The position numbers and the translations under genes were made by a program. A DNA stretch of 64,000 nucleotides from Ornithinimicrobium avium (GTDB lineage Bacteria; Actinomycetota; Actinomycetes; Actinomycetales; Dermatophilaceae), in contig NZ_CP031229.1 in assembly GCF_003351765.1 (NCBI RefSeq), positions 2,418,001 through 2,482,000 of the forward strand, given 5' to 3'. Under the pieces are notes generated by a model. That model did no database searches and was not told the DNA's origin. It saw only the letters and a program-made list of their open reading frames with translations. Of the stretch, positions 7,627 through 16,929 are shown in pieces. Within the stretch, counting starts at the first letter, position 1. Each line of letters starts with the position of its first letter.

Positions 7627-8295
7627 CTATTGCTCAGCGCGTTGTCCGGGGGAGATGAATCCTGACTCGTAGGCGAAGATGACTGCTTGCACGCGGTCAC
7701 GCACTCCGAGCTTGGCGAAGAGCCGGTTGATGTGTGTCTTCACCGTGGCTTCGGACACGAACATCACGCGGGCTATGTCGGCGTTCGAGCGGCCGTTGGC
7801 CAGGTGCTCGAACACCTGTCGCTCCCGCTCGGTGAGCTCAGCGAGTCCGGGTGCTGTTTCGCCGGGGCGTGGTTTGGCCATGAACTGGCGCATCAGCTGC
7901 CTGGTCACGTCGGGAGCGATCAGCTCCGTCCCTGCGGCGACGGACCGTACCGCGTGGACGAGGTCACCGGCGGTCGTGGTCTTCAGGAGGAAGCCCGACG
8001 CGCCTGCGTGGAAGGCGTCCCAGACGTTCTCATCGGCCCCGTAGGTCGTCAGCACGATGACCCGTCCGGTCCAGTGCCGGTCGGAACAGATCCGACGGGT
8101 TGCCTCGACGCCGTCCAGCAGCGGCATCCTGATGTCCATCAGGACGACGTCCGGAGTCAGTCGAAGGGTCTGCTCGACAGCATCGACCCCGTCCTCCGCT
8201 GCGCCGACGACCTGGCAATCGGGTTGAGAGTCGAGGATTGCCTGGAACCCTTCGCGCACGAGTGCCTGGTCATCCACGACGAGGACGCGAATCAT
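7627..8295 (-). CDS. NarL/LuxR-family response regulator
   Basis: 222 aa. An N-terminal receiver domain (1-120) has the acidic pair Asp8-Asp9 and the phosphoacceptor Asp54 in VLMDIRMP. A C-terminal LuxR-type helix-turn-helix (about 150-210) carries the ELTERERQVFEHLANGRSNADIA signature and the recognition helix before KTHINRLFAKLGV. It is the cognate partner of the kinase encoded just upstream; the two overlap by 4 bp. Its likely targets include its own operon and the divergent membrane protein at 9659, as inferred from position. Confidence 0.92.
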   Translation of the reverse strand: MIRVLVVDDQALVREGFQAILDSQPDCQVVGAAEDGVDAVEQTLRLTPDVVLMDIRMPLLDGVEATRRICSDRHWTGRVIVLTTYGADENVWDAFHAGASGFLLKTTTAGDLVHAVRSVAAGTELIAPDVTRQLMRQFMAKPRPGETAPGLAELTERERQVFEHLANGRSNADIARVMFVSEATVKTHINRLFAKLGVRDRVQAVIFAYESGFISPGQRAEQ

Positions 8296-9473
8296 GACTC
8301 ACCCACGTGATGCTCCAAGGGGAACCGGCCCCGGACGACCCAGCTGCCATCCGGCAAGCGTGGTCCGGCTTCGAGTGTCCCGCCATAGAGCCGGGCACGT
8401 TCGCTCATGCCGATGATCCCGAAGCCAGGACTCTCCGGGCGCTGGGGACGACCGCCTCCGTCGTCGATGATCTCCACCTGTAGGGCGACGGGGGTGTAGG
8501 TGATGATCACCTCGCAGCGGCTCCGGCTCGCGTGCTTGCGCACGTTGGTGAGTGATTCCTGGACGATCCGGAAGATCGAGAGAGCCAACCCGCGCGGCAG
8601 CTCACGAGGTGTGCCCTGGACGCTCAGGCTCACCGAGTGACCCACGGCCTGCTCGGCGGCGATGAGCTCGTGCACGTCATCGAGGGCCGGTTGAGGTCGG
8701 CGTCCGGCAGTCTCGCCTCCGCGCATCAGCCCCAACATGTGGCGCATCTCGAGCATCGCTTCAGCACCTGTCGCCTGGACCTCGTGCATGGCCTTACGAG
8801 CAGCCTCGGGTGAGTAGTCAATCAGCTCGGCGGCAGCAGCTGCCTGCACGACCATCGCAGAGAGGCCGTGAGAGACGATGTCATGAAGCTCTCGGGCGAT
8901 GCGCTCTCGTTCGTCGTCGGCCGCCCGTCTCGTCCGGCGCTGCGCGCTGGCGACCGCCTCCGCCTCCGCGCCGGCGCGCGCGCGGACCAGGACACCAGCG
9001 ATCCACGGACCAGTGATGAGGAGCAGACCGAAACCGTAGTCGGAGCCGCCCACGCCTGTGGCCGCGATCGCAACCGAGACCAGCGTGGTGCCGATCGCGA
9101 GGCCGATGGCCGAGGCTTTCCGATCGAGGTGCGCGCCGACGGAATAGGCGGCGACGAGGATGAACGGGATCGTCATCAGCTGGGCGTTGACGGCGACGCC
9201 GAGGAATGACTGGACGGTCAGCGCCAGCAGGACGAGCGTGAGGCACGTGCGCGGGCGCAGCCGCCGTATTATCAGCGCAGCGGTCATGACCAGCAGGGAC
9301 AGGTTCGCGACCAACGCGTGGCCGGGGACCGCCCCGAGCGTCACCTCGACCAGGCCAGCGAGTCCGATGACTCCCGCGAGCAGGATGTCCTCTCGACGCT
9401 CCGCACCCATCGTCCGGACCGACGAGCTGACGGAGTGGACGTCGAGCCCATCACCGACCCACCGCATGCCCAT
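8292..9473 (-). CDS. Sensor histidine kinase, HisKA_3 type
   Basis: About 393 aa. Several transmembrane helices in the first roughly 170 residues act as the sensor. A HisKA_3 dimerisation region with the phosphoacceptor His in RELHDIVSHGLSAMVVQ follows, then a HATPase_c domain with the N box (ESLTNVRKHA) and a glycine box ending GFGIIGMSERARLYGG. This is the NarX/DesK-like layout that pairs with NarL-type regulators. The frame can be extended to 9566, but that N-terminus is not protein-like; ATG 9473 or 9467 is preferred without a strong ribosome binding site. It overlaps the regulator gene by 4 bp. The signal is unknown. Confidence 0.88.
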   Translation of the reverse strand: MGMRWVGDGLDVHSVSSSVRTMGAERREDILLAGVIGLAGLVEVTLGAVPGHALVANLSLLVMTAALIIRRLRPRTCLTLVLLALTVQSFLGVAVNAQLMTIPFILVAAYSVGAHLDRKASAIGLAIGTTLVSVAIAATGVGGSDYGFGLLLITGPWIAGVLVRARAGAEAEAVASAQRRTRRAADDERERIARELHDIVSHGLSAMVVQAAAAAELIDYSPEAARKAMHEVQATGAEAMLEMRHMLGLMRGGETAGRRPQPALDDVHELIAAEQAVGHSVSLSVQGTPRELPRGLALSIFRIVQESLTNVRKHASRSRCEVIITYTPVALQVEIIDDGGGRPQRPESPGFGIIGMSERARLYGGTLEAGPRLPDGSWVVRGRFPLEHHVGES

Positions 9474-9658
9474 CAGCGTCTCAGGTACCGCCGCGGGATG
9501 CATCCACCTTGCGGCCAGCTCCCTCAACCTGCGGATGGAACAGGCTCCGCGATTTCTTGGAGCCAAGAGCTACCGAAACTGCCTCTGCGGCCGACGCGCG
9601 AGCCAGCGAGAACGGATGGACTTACCGGGTCCGATTCCGTCAATGAGGAGCCAAACCC

Positions 9659-10372
9659 ATGCGCAACGAACCACAGGCGTTGTCCGCAACAAGTCCAGTC
9701 GACACACACGCCTCACACGCCCATCGCATCGTCACGGCAGCGGCGCTCGCCGGCTCCGCCATGCTCGTTGGCATCGGCGGACTCATCGCGCCGCCGAACG
9801 ACGGGCAGGCAACTGGCCTGTACGACGTGGCGTCCTCGGCCCCCGGCCGCCTGACGGTCGAGGCCGTCGTACTCGTCATCTCATCCATCCTGCTCGTCGT
9901 CGGCGTGATCGGCGCCGCGCGGGTGGTCCGCGGCCGCGGGAGGCGGCTGGCCTGGGCCGCCGCCCTCTTCGGGGTGATGGGCGCCCTCGGCCACGTCGCC
10001 TACGCCACCTTCTCCCTCATCACGATCCAGGTCGTAGACGCAGCACCAGACCGCGCCGCGGCAATCGAGACTCTTGACAGTATCAACGGCGATGCGGCGA
10101 TCGGACTGCTCGTGATGCCGCTGGTCGTGGCGTACGGGCTGTCGGTGATCCTGCTCCCGATCGCCTTCTACCGTCGCCGGCTGGTGCCACTCTGGGTCGT
10201 CGGACTCGCCGGCGTGGCGTTCGTCCTCGAGGTGGTAGCCCCCGGCGGCGTCCTCGCGGTCCTCGGTCTAAAGTACGCACTCGGGGCGGCGGCAGGCCTG
10301 GCCCTAGGCTGGCGGATCACACAGCTCTCCAACTCGGAATGGCGCAACCCAGAAACCATCGACCTAACCTGA
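9659..10372 (+). CDS. Multi-pass membrane protein
   Basis: 237 aa with hydrophobic segments at about 27-47, 68-86, 98-118, 148-170, 176-195 and 200-218, an integral membrane protein of unknown family. An AGGAGCC-like ribosome binding site precedes ATG 9659. It is transcribed divergently from the two-component genes, a common layout for a regulated target, so it may respond to that system; this is inference only. Confidence 0.75.
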   Translation: MRNEPQALSATSPVDTHASHAHRIVTAAALAGSAMLVGIGGLIAPPNDGQATGLYDVASSAPGRLTVEAVVLVISSILLVVGVIGAARVVRGRGRRLAWAAALFGVMGALGHVAYATFSLITIQVVDAAPDRAAAIETLDSINGDAAIGLLVMPLVVAYGLSVILLPIAFYRRRLVPLWVVGLAGVAFVLEVVAPGGVLAVLGLKYALGAAAGLALGWRITQLSNSEWRNPETIDLT

Positions 10373-10502
10373 CCCGACACCGTCGCGGCGGACGCGCGTC
10401 ACCAGGCGGGCCACAAGGAACCCTCGGGTCGGGATGGCCAACTGCACCCCGCTTCGCCCGTGCTGGTTAGTCACGAAACCCCTTGCACGCCGCAGCCGAC
10501 AA

Positions 10503-10522
10503 GCGCGTCACTTCGCCGCGAG
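10503..10522 (+). repeat. Boundary motif before CopG/MazF pair
   Basis: GCGCGTCACTTCGCCGCGAG, one substitution from the consensus, lies about 90 bp upstream of a TA pair. A possible worn motif with CTTCCGCCGCG lies after the pair at about 11180. The pair may thus be a cassette of the same type as the phd/relE unit. Confidence 0.55.
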
Positions 10523-10572
10523 CCGGGCGCTTTTACTCGCGTCGTGGGTAGCAGTTGGAGGGCGAGCCGCCG

Positions 10573-10592
10573 TGTAGACGGAATCATCTACA
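10573..10592 (+). promoter_or_regulatory. Inverted repeat, probable TA operator
   Basis: TGTAGA and TCTACA are separated by 8 bp just upstream of the antitoxin start. This is the usual place for binding of a ribbon-helix-helix antitoxin. ATG 10610 is preferred as gene start over ATG 10592, which would lie inside the repeat. Confidence 0.5.
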
Positions 10593-10609
10593 TGGCGTAC
10601 CGTTGCCAC

Positions 10610-10807
10610 ATGGCCGAGACGACGACGATACGCATCAGCCGGGACACCCACGCCCGGGTCACCCGCTTGGCGGCCGAGCGCCACGAGACGATCGACGAGT
10701 TGGTGAGCAGCGCTCTGAGAGCGCTGCGCCAAGACGGCATGGGCCGCGACCTGTCCGAAGATCTCACTGAGGATGAGACGGCCTGGCTCGATGCTGACGC
10801 CGGGTGA
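10610..10807 (+). CDS. Ribbon-helix-helix antitoxin of MazF-type toxin
   Basis: 65 aa. The beta-strand TTTIRISRDTHARVTRLAAER followed by an amphipathic helix (DELVSSALRALRQ) fits the CopG/Arc-type DNA-binding fold. The acidic C-terminal half (LSEDLTEDETAWLDADAG) would bind and neutralise the toxin. Its end overlaps the toxin start by 17 bp, so translation is coupled. It likely represses its own promoter through the inverted repeat at 10573. Confidence 0.82.
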   Translation: MAETTTIRISRDTHARVTRLAAERHETIDELVSSALRALRQDGMGRDLSEDLTEDETAWLDADAG

Positions 10808-11129
10808 CGTCGTCGAGCTCGACCTCGGCACTCCGGCCGGTAGCGAGGCGGGGCTACATCGTCCCGCGGTCGTCGTCACTGCCGCACGGGTGCTGGCGGG
10901 TGGACCGAACGTCGTGCAGGTAGTGCCGCTGACCCGCACCATCCGGTCCAGCAGCACCGAAGTGGTCATCGACCCTGATCACGGCAACCGTCTTGCAGAG
11001 CGTTCCTCGGCGCAGTGCCAGCACGTGCGATCTGTGGCCACCTCGCGTATCCAGCACCGCACCGGAAATGTCGGCCCCGTAGTACTCGGCGAGGTCCGAG
11101 AGACCCTCGCGCTGCTGCTGGACCTCTAA
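10791..11129 (+). CDS. MazF/PemK-family endoribonuclease toxin
   Basis: 112 aa. MLTPGDVVELDLGTPAGSE, HRPAVVVTAARVL and VVPLTRTIRSSSTEVVI are the conserved beta-strands of the MazF/PemK fold; the RP and T residues form the usual RNA-binding and catalytic face. The family cleaves mRNA at short sites. The start at ATG 10791 lies inside the antitoxin gene. The frame extends upstream to 10773 but ATG 10791 begins the conserved domain. Confidence 0.85.
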   Translation: MLTPGDVVELDLGTPAGSEAGLHRPAVVVTAARVLAGGPNVVQVVPLTRTIRSSSTEVVIDPDHGNRLAERSSAQCQHVRSVATSRIQHRTGNVGPVVLGEVRETLALLLDL

Positions 11130-11296
11130 CGTCCCTCGGCGCGGGCCCTCGACGAGAGTCCAGCGCTTCGACGTAGCCCCTTCCGCCGCGTTTCGCCATT
11201 TGTAGGCCTTGTCGAAGTCCGTCTAGACCTCGAGAAGTTGGATGTTGGACTCGCTTGATCGGTCACTGTTGGAGAGGGCTTGGCTACGAGGGTTGG

Positions 11297-11599
11297 TCAG
11301 CCCCAGAAGATGTGGGTGGGGTCGCGGTCTATCTCGTCTAGGAGGGACTCGATGGTGCGTGCGGACCCGACCCGGTCGTACAGGTGGAAGCGGAGGTTGC
11401 GGTCCCTCCAGTACAAGGTCCAGGCCTTGTCCTTTGCGGTGTATCGCAGGCGCGCGATGGGCAGGCTCGTCCATTCGGGTCCGAAGTCCTCGCGCCAGGG
11501 CGCGCGCCGCTCGACGATGGTCAGGTGTCGGTCGCTCTGGAACGGCCACCGGTCAGGCTCCGTTGCTGCCGGCTGCGGCGTTGAGCGCTTCGAAGGCAA
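11297..11599 (-). CDS. DUF3024 domain protein, short N-terminus
   Basis: About 100 aa. The C-terminal two thirds (IVERRAPWREDFGPEWTSLP, IARLRY, LYWRDRNLRFHLYD and the ending DRDPTHIFWG) matches the DUF3024 family as I recall it. Most family members have a longer N-terminal helical part; here the frame begins only about 25 residues before the domain and overlaps the 3' end of the upstream gene by 47 bp. It may be N-terminally truncated or use another start. Function is unknown. Confidence 0.65.
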   Translation of the reverse strand: MPSKRSTPQPAATEPDRWPFQSDRHLTIVERRAPWREDFGPEWTSLPIARLRYTAKDKAWTLYWRDRNLRFHLYDRVGSARTIESLLDEIDRDPTHIFWG

Positions 11600-12137
11600 C
11601 GTCGAGTCGCCGCTGGCGACGCATGTCAGTTTCGTGGTTGGCTTCGGCTGCGAGGGACCCGATGAGTTCCTCCAGTCCGTCTTCGGTGGCAGGCAGGACG
11701 ACCTTGCCGGTGGCGTGAGGATGGATCCGGAACACCAACCGTTGAGAGTCGACGTCGAGCAGGTTCAGTTCGCGCAGCGTCGCTGCCACCTCGGTGGGGA
11801 TGAGGATCTGGTGGACGGGCTCGGCGCGAGCGAGCCGTCGCGGTCGCAGGTCGAACGGTGAATCGGCCCAGTTACTGATGCGGCCCTGGTCTGCGCAGCT
11901 GCTGCACTGCCAACGGATCGGAACCGAGACGTCGAGGTCGCGGTGCAGAACCATCCGGCCCGGGCAGGCACGGTGGCCGGGGCGGCGGCGACATGGCAGC
12001 GCGCTCTCCCAAGCTGTACCCGCGTCGCCTGCGGTGGCCGCGCTGACGAGGTCGCCCAGCTGCTCGGCAAGCCGGCGTGCGGGGCCTGGTGCATCCAGGG
12101 GCAGGTCGAGGAAGTGCTGCAGATCGGTGACCATCAT
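11553..12137 (-). CDS. Conserved hypothetical with Cys-pair motif
   Basis: 194 aa. Two cysteine pairs, CRRRPGHRAC near residues 49-58 and CSSC near 78-81, are spaced as in a small zinc-binding knuckle, followed by ISNWADSPFDLR and a C-terminal helical domain (ATEDGLEELIGSLAAEANHE). ATG 12137 is followed by a second ATG. Proteins of this layout occur next to DUF3024 genes in actinobacteria as far as I remember. It probably forms an operon with the DUF3024 gene. The biochemical role is unknown. Confidence 0.65.
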   Translation of the reverse strand: MMVTDLQHFLDLPLDAPGPARRLAEQLGDLVSAATAGDAGTAWESALPCRRRPGHRACPGRMVLHRDLDVSVPIRWQCSSCADQGRISNWADSPFDLRPRRLARAEPVHQILIPTEVAATLRELNLLDVDSQRLVFRIHPHATGKVVLPATEDGLEELIGSLAAEANHETDMRRQRRLDVAFEALNAAAGSNGA

Positions 12138-12189
12138 CGCCCCGGAACTGTACCTGCCGCCAGGGCTGGGCTACGGCTCGGTGTACACC

Positions 12190-12209
12190 CGCGTCACCGC
12201 CGCGAGAAG
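12190..12209 (+). repeat. Left boundary of decayed recombinase element
   Basis: CGCGTCACCGCCGCGAGAAG is the consensus with two bases missing from the centre. It lies about 47 bp past the end of the partner-gene copy, the same spacing as at 5800-5868. Confidence 0.5.
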
Positions 12210-12256
12210 ACCTGGAGGGTTGCGGTCCCACCGGATGGAGCCAGCTCTGCGTGGCT

Positions 12257-12768
12257 TCAGGGATTCCGGTTAGCCCTTGCCGGGAGGTGCTCGACGAGGA
12301 CTCGCCCCGGCTTCCAGGTGATTCCGGCGACCGAGCGCAGCGGCGCGAACGGGTCGGCTGCCCGCTGCCAGGCCACCGCCAGGCTGGCCGAGATCTCCGT
12401 TGCCTCGTCCGGGCATGCCCGGGCGGCCAACCGGCGCAGCGCCTGCACGTCAGTGAGCTTGGCCGTGACGCTCCACGTGGCCGTCCCGTGATCGACGGAG
12501 TCGCCCCTGGCCTCGCTCTCCACCGACAGCATCCGCAGGGCGCCGGCCTCCAGCGCCCCCTCCAGTCCATGACTGGGCCAGATCAGCCAGGCAAGTGCAT
12601 CGAAGACGTCATCGCCGGGCGCGGTATCCGGTGCCTCACCCTCGGCGTCGTCGAGGCCGAGGTCTCCGCCCGAGGCGGCGATCACGACACCCTCGTCCGC
12701 CCGCGCCGCGGCCTGCAGGGCTGCAGGATCAGTGATGGTGATCTCCGCGGTGGCGGTCAGTTCCCACA
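12257..12768 (-). pseudogene. Partner protein, C-terminal part, split by IS110
   Basis: Encodes ELTATAEITITDPAALQ through the C-terminus of the recombinase-partner protein, about 85% like the copies at 5868 and 40463. The 5' part lies beyond an IS110-family element, at 14229-14321. The transposase frame of that element now reads straight into this fragment, giving a fused 502-codon open frame that is not a natural protein. Confidence 0.7.
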
Positions 12769-14228
12769 GACCCGTGAATAACCCGGGCCAGGGCGTGCGC
12801 GGGAGCGCGTCGGGCGGAGCCCGACACGTCGTTCCGGTATACTGGTTGCGGCGGGCCAACCAGTCCGCACCGACGTCAAGGTAGGGCTCGTCGTTCTTGA
12901 GCATGTGGTAGGCGCACACCAGAATCGAGTGCGCGACCGCGACCTGAGCCCGACCCGCCCCGCGGCGCTTGGTCAGGCGGGCGTGCTGGGCCGCGAGATA
13001 GTTCTTGCCCTTCATCCGTCCCACCGAGCCAGCGGACTCGACCAGCATCGCGCATAGCCACTTGTTGCCATGCCGGGTACCGGAGGGTCGAGTGCGGCCC
13101 GCTGACTGGTACACCGAGGGTGCCAGCCCTGCCCAGGAGGCCAGGTGCGCCGCGGAAGGAAAGCGCGACATATCGGCTCCGGTCTCAGCCACGATCACCT
13201 GGGCGACGCGTTCACCGACAGAAGGGATCGTCTGCAACAGCTCGATCTGGTGAGCCCACGGCGCGCAGGCGACCGTGATCGCCTCGTCGGCCTCGACCAG
13301 GTCCTGCTCGACCATGTCCAGCCGGTTCAGGATGGAGCGGGCCAGCTGGGCGTGGTGGGCGTCGAAGTGCCCCTCCAACGCCTGGGCCAGGTCGGGGATC
13401 TTGCGGCGCATCTTGCCCTTGGCCAGCTCGGCCAGCACCAGCGGGTCCCGTTCCCCGGCGATCATCGCCGCCAGCATCGCCCGGGCCGAGACCGTGGTCA
13501 GCGTGGACGCGACCGATGACAGCTTGATGGAGGCGTCCTCCAGCATCATTTCCAGGCGGATGCACTCCCGGGTCCGGTCGCCCATCAGCTGCACCCGGTA
13601 GCGGGTCAGCATCCGCAGCGAGCGGATCCCCGGCGGCGGCACGAACGAGGGCGCCAGCAATCCGTGCTCCAGCAGCTGGGCGATCCACTCCGCGTCCCGC
13701 ACGTCGGTCTTGCGACCCGGCACCGCCTTCATGTGCGCGGCGTTGAGCAACCACACCTCCATCACCTCCTCCAGGCAGTAGAACGGCTTTCAGTACGTCG
13801 AGGTCGACTCCATCGCCGCGATCGTGACCCCGCACTCGGTCAGCCAGTCCCGCATCACCCGCAACGACCCGGTCGTCGTCTTGAACGTGCGCGTCTCCGC
13901 GTGCCGGCCACGCCGGGCTCCCGGGGTGCGCACGCACACCGTCACCGAGTCCTTGCCGACGTCCAACCCGGCCACCCGCTCGAAGAGCACTTGCATCTGT
14001 CCCAGCTCCCTTCCCAGTCATCGGCCGCGACCATCGCGACCCGACGCCGTCCGGAAGACCCTCTGCCAGGACACAGACCCGCGTGCTCGTAGCAACAATC
14101 CAGCGACACCCGAGGACCTCGCGTCATACACCTCTACGGGCTCACCCGCACCAGTGTGTGTCGACGTCGCCGGACGACACCCCCATTCTCAGCGACCGGC
14201 ACAGGGACCGCAGGTCCCAAGTCCGTTA
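12769..14228 (-). mobile_element. IS110-family element inserted in partner gene
   Basis: About 1.46 kb between the two halves of the partner gene. The gene sequence stops at about 12768 and resumes at about 14229, which fixes the ends to within a few bases. No clear terminal inverted repeat is visible, as is usual for IS110. The end sequence GGGTTATTCACGGGTCTGTG is shared with a second fragment ending at 15604. Confidence 0.7.
12772..13996 (-). pseudogene. IS110 transposase with in-frame stop
   Basis: The DEDD-type transposase begins at ATG 13996 with the RuvC-like N-terminus GLDVGKDSVTVCV and reads to AAMESTSTY, where a TGA (13790-13792) stands in place of the conserved Trp codon of the family. 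The same frame then continues through RKTDVRDAEWIAQLL and the C-terminal Tnp20 domain (LLQTIPSVGERVAQVIVAETGADMSRF, GTRHGNKWL). Near 12850 an internal deletion removes the normal C-terminus and stop seen in the fragment at 15.5 kb. It is therefore doubly disabled. Confidence 0.75.
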
Positions 14229-14321
14229 CACCTCTCGGGTCCTCCCGCGGTGCCCTCGTTCGGCAGGAAGTTGCGTCTCGCGATCGGGCAGCTCAAAGAG
14301 CCCAGGCTGGTCGGGATCCAT
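14229..14321 (-). pseudogene. Partner protein, N-terminal fragment
   Basis: Starts MDPDQPGLFELPDRETQ, matching MDADQPGLFQLPDHQPQ of the intact copies, and breaks off at the IS110 insertion after about 31 codons. It shows that the decayed element had the same divergent layout. Confidence 0.65.
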
Positions 14322-14515
14322 GGCGACCCACCCTATGCCCGTCATCCCACTGGTTTGATGTCTGGCGGGCACGGTCGCGCGGGCGCGTCATAGCGTGCTC
14401 ATCGCCGGAGGCGATGCTTGTGCGCTTCGACGTAGCGTCGAAGTCGTTCAGAGCCTCGTCGCGCTAGCCGCGGGCACCGCTGAGGCCCCAGTCCAGGTCG
14501 CCGCAGGAGGCGACC

Positions 14516-15092
14516 ACGTCCACCACGACCACCTCAAGGACGGTGCCGCCGTTCCAGCCGTCCTCGATGAGCCGCACGGCTCGCGGCGGTCTCGTTCCTG
14601 GCCCGGTACTCCGGGGCCACGCATAACGCATGCCCTGTCAACACGATGATGCACGCCGTCCGGGGCTACTTCCGGTTCGCGCACATCGACGGCACCATCC
14701 CGGCCGACCCGGCCGTGTACGCCCGGCTCCCGAGAGTCCAGCGGGACAAGTCCCGCACCCAGGGCCGGGCCTGGACCGGCTGGAGCTGATCCGCTTCCTT
14801 CAGGTCGCCCAGACCATCGTCCACCACGGCGCACTGGCCTACCTGCTCGGGATCAAATCACTGCGCGTCTCCGAGGCCGCAGCCGTGCGCCTCGAGGACT
14901 ACACCGACGTCCTGCGGGGCCACCCGGTGCTGCACCTGCTCGGCAAGGGCAACAGGCCGCGCCACGATGCCGCTAATGGTCCCAGTCTTGCGGGTCCTCG
15001 AAGTCCGCCGCAGGGGAGCGCACCACAGGCCCGCTGATCCTGCGCTCGCTCTCTGTGCTATGGCACGCCGCCATCACTAACGCCCTGGACGC
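14516..15092 (+). pseudogene. Tyrosine recombinase, decayed copy
   Basis: The hairpin leader is kept (14496-14515), but the start codon is ACG instead of ATG. The N-terminal part has frameshifts and a large deletion joining GATHNA to NTMMHAVRGYFRF, and further frameshifts occur before HAAITNALDAG. The sequence then fuses at about 15092 to an IS110 fragment, so the tyrosine-bearing C-terminus is lost. Confidence 0.75.
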
Positions 15093-15604
15093 AGGTCATC
15101 GTGGCCGAGACCGGCGCGGACATGTCCCGCTTCCCTTCCGCCGCGCACCTGGCCTCCTGGGTCGGGATCGCCCCCGGCGTGTACGAGTCCGCGGGCAAGA
15201 CCCGTCCGGCCGGCACCCGGCACGGCAACAAGTGGCTCTGCGCGATGCTCGTCGAGGCCGCCGGATCGGTGGCGCGAGGGCACGGGAAGAACTACCTCGC
15301 CGCGCAGCACACCCGCCTGGCCAAACGCCGCGGCCGGGGCAGAAGCCAGGTCGCGGTCGCGCACTCGTTCCTGGTGTCGGCCTACCACATGCTCATCAAC
15401 GACGAGCCCTACCGCGACCTCGGCGCTCACTGGGTGTCGCGCCGGACCCAGGAAGCCCACACCCGCCGCCTCGCCGCACAGCTGGAACGGCTCGGTCATA
15501 TGGTCGTCATCGACCCAGCCGCCTGACCCTCCGGTCCGGAACGACGTGCCGGTCTCCGCCCGCGCCCTCACGGGCACGCCTCGGCCGGGTTATTCACGGG
15601 TCTG
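15093..15604 (+). pseudogene. IS110 transposase, C-terminal fragment
   Basis: Begins abruptly at VIVAETGADMSRFPSAAH, inside the Tnp20 domain, and runs to a normal stop after HMVVIDPAA at 15526, followed by the IS end sequence GGGTTATTCACGGGTCTGTG. The 5' half has been deleted at the join with the decayed recombinase. Confidence 0.7.
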
Positions 15605-15606
15605 TG

Positions 15607-15984
15607 TCAGTGCACCCCGAAGCAGAGCGGGTGGCCTGCTGGGCTGGCGTAGACAGCAAACATCTCGTTGCCATCGGGGTTGTCGGCTGGTCTCTTCGCT
15701 GCCTGCAGTTGGCGACCTCCGAGAGCGACCGCAAGCCGACCGGCCTGCGCCAAGTCCTCCACGTGCAGGTCCAGGTGCACCTGTTGCTGTTGTTGGCCGC
15801 TGGGCCATTCCGGGGCCGCGTGGTTGGGGGCGAGCTGCACACCCATCACCCACTCGCCGTTGACCACGATGCTGTGCCAGTCCTCGTCGCGGTGCACCTC
15901 ACCACCCAGGAGGCCCGCCCAAAATCTGCTCTCGGCCTCGATATCGCTGGCGTCGAACACGATCACCCGCCTGATGACCTTCAC
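15607..15984 (-). CDS. VOC-superfamily (glyoxalase-like) protein
   Basis: About 125 aa with paired beta-alpha-beta-beta-beta modules: VIVFDASDIEAESRFWAGLLGG, and HLDLHVEDL with AVYASPAGHPLCFGV at the C-terminal end. This is typical of single-domain VOC enzymes that bind a metal at His and Glu positions or act as antibiotic-binding proteins. The start is GTG 15984, which overlaps the stop of the upstream membrane-protein gene as GTGA. The stop lies two bases from the IS110 remnant end. Confidence 0.78.
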   Translation of the reverse strand: MKVIRRVIVFDASDIEAESRFWAGLLGGEVHRDEDWHSIVVNGEWVMGVQLAPNHAAPEWPSGQQQQQVHLDLHVEDLAQAGRLAVALGGRQLQAAKRPADNPDGNEMFAVYASPAGHPLCFGVH

Positions 15985-16754
15985 GTCGGCTCCTGTTCTC
16001 GCACCAACGATGCAACGTACGAAATGTACGACTGACTGCGGAGTGCTGGCATCCACCAGATGCGCCAACGATGCACTGCTCGGGCCGCGGGGGACGCTGA
16101 CCGCGAACGCAAGGCTATGCCGCTGAGCCAGAATCGACGTATGAAGCGACTGATCAAGGCGGTGCCGCTGTGTTCCGCGACGAGGATGGCCGCCAGTGCC
16201 CAGCTGATGAGGAGGCCAACGGTGAGCGCTGGCGGCAGGTACCAGAAGACGAGGAACCCAGCAACCGCCGTCAGTGGCAGCGCGCAGATCAACGACCACG
16301 CCACTGGTTTCGGCAGGACCCCGTGACGCAGTGCCGAGACACCGCAGGCCTCGGTCCCTCCGATGGCCAGGAGCAGCGCCGCCAGGTCGATCAACCAGCC
16401 GTAGCTCGGAGTGCTGTACTCCAAGCCGATGGCCGCCGTCGCCACGAGAAGGCCGATGCGGGTGCCCCAACGCGCGAGCGTCCATGGCACCAAGCTGGTG
16501 ACCGACCACACGAAGGGAAGCGCTGCTGCGAGAGAGAGGAAGAAAGGTCCGCGCCACCACCACACCGGCTGTCCGCCGGCCACGAGGGGGAGGGTCTCTG
16601 CCATCCATCGGCCTACGGTCGACGCTCCGGGAGGCATCTCGTGGAAGGCACCCCCGGCGCTCAGTTCCCACTGGACGGCCATCGCGGCACCGAGCACGGT
16701 GGCCCACACGGGGGCCACCACGGCGAGGGCGCGCTTCCACACAGGAACTCGCAT
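15981..16754 (-). CDS. Multi-pass membrane protein
   Basis: About 257 aa from ATG 16754 (MRVPVWKRALAVV), with about six hydrophobic segments up to residue 210 and a basic, odd C-terminal tail that runs into the VOC gene. The tail may result from a lost stop, since the hydrophobic domain ends near FWLSG. Pfam-type families are not recognised. It is coupled to the VOC gene by the GTGA overlap. Confidence 0.6.
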   Translation of the reverse strand: MRVPVWKRALAVVAPVWATVLGAAMAVQWELSAGGAFHEMPPGASTVGRWMAETLPLVAGGQPVWWWRGPFFLSLAAALPFVWSVTSLVPWTLARWGTRIGLLVATAAIGLEYSTPSYGWLIDLAALLLAIGGTEACGVSALRHGVLPKPVAWSLICALPLTAVAGFLVFWYLPPALTVGLLISWALAAILVAEHSGTALISRFIRRFWLSGIALRSRSASPAARAVHRWRIWWMPALRSQSYISYVASLVREQEPT

Positions 16755-16929
16755 ACCCCATTCTGCGGCAGAGGTCGGCGACAATGCCCCGGCCATGTAG
16801 GAGTGACGCAACTACTGAGCCCCACGCTGCCAGCGAAGCCCCCGACGAACGCGCGCATCCGCCGCCGGGCGGACGTCCCAGTAGGAAGGCTGACTCCCGC
16901 GGCACATGGCGGCAGCGCGGCATTCGGGT

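Noticed and set aside
5868..7700. 610-aa open frame on the minus strand
   Set aside because: Only the 5868-6473 part has homologues in the other copies on its own; the rest is antisense to the recombinase and differs in open length between copies.
12257..13765. Natural fusion of IS110 transposase with a conserved domain
   Set aside because: The second part is the interrupted partner gene; its N-terminal piece lies on the other side of the IS, so the fusion is an insertion artefact.
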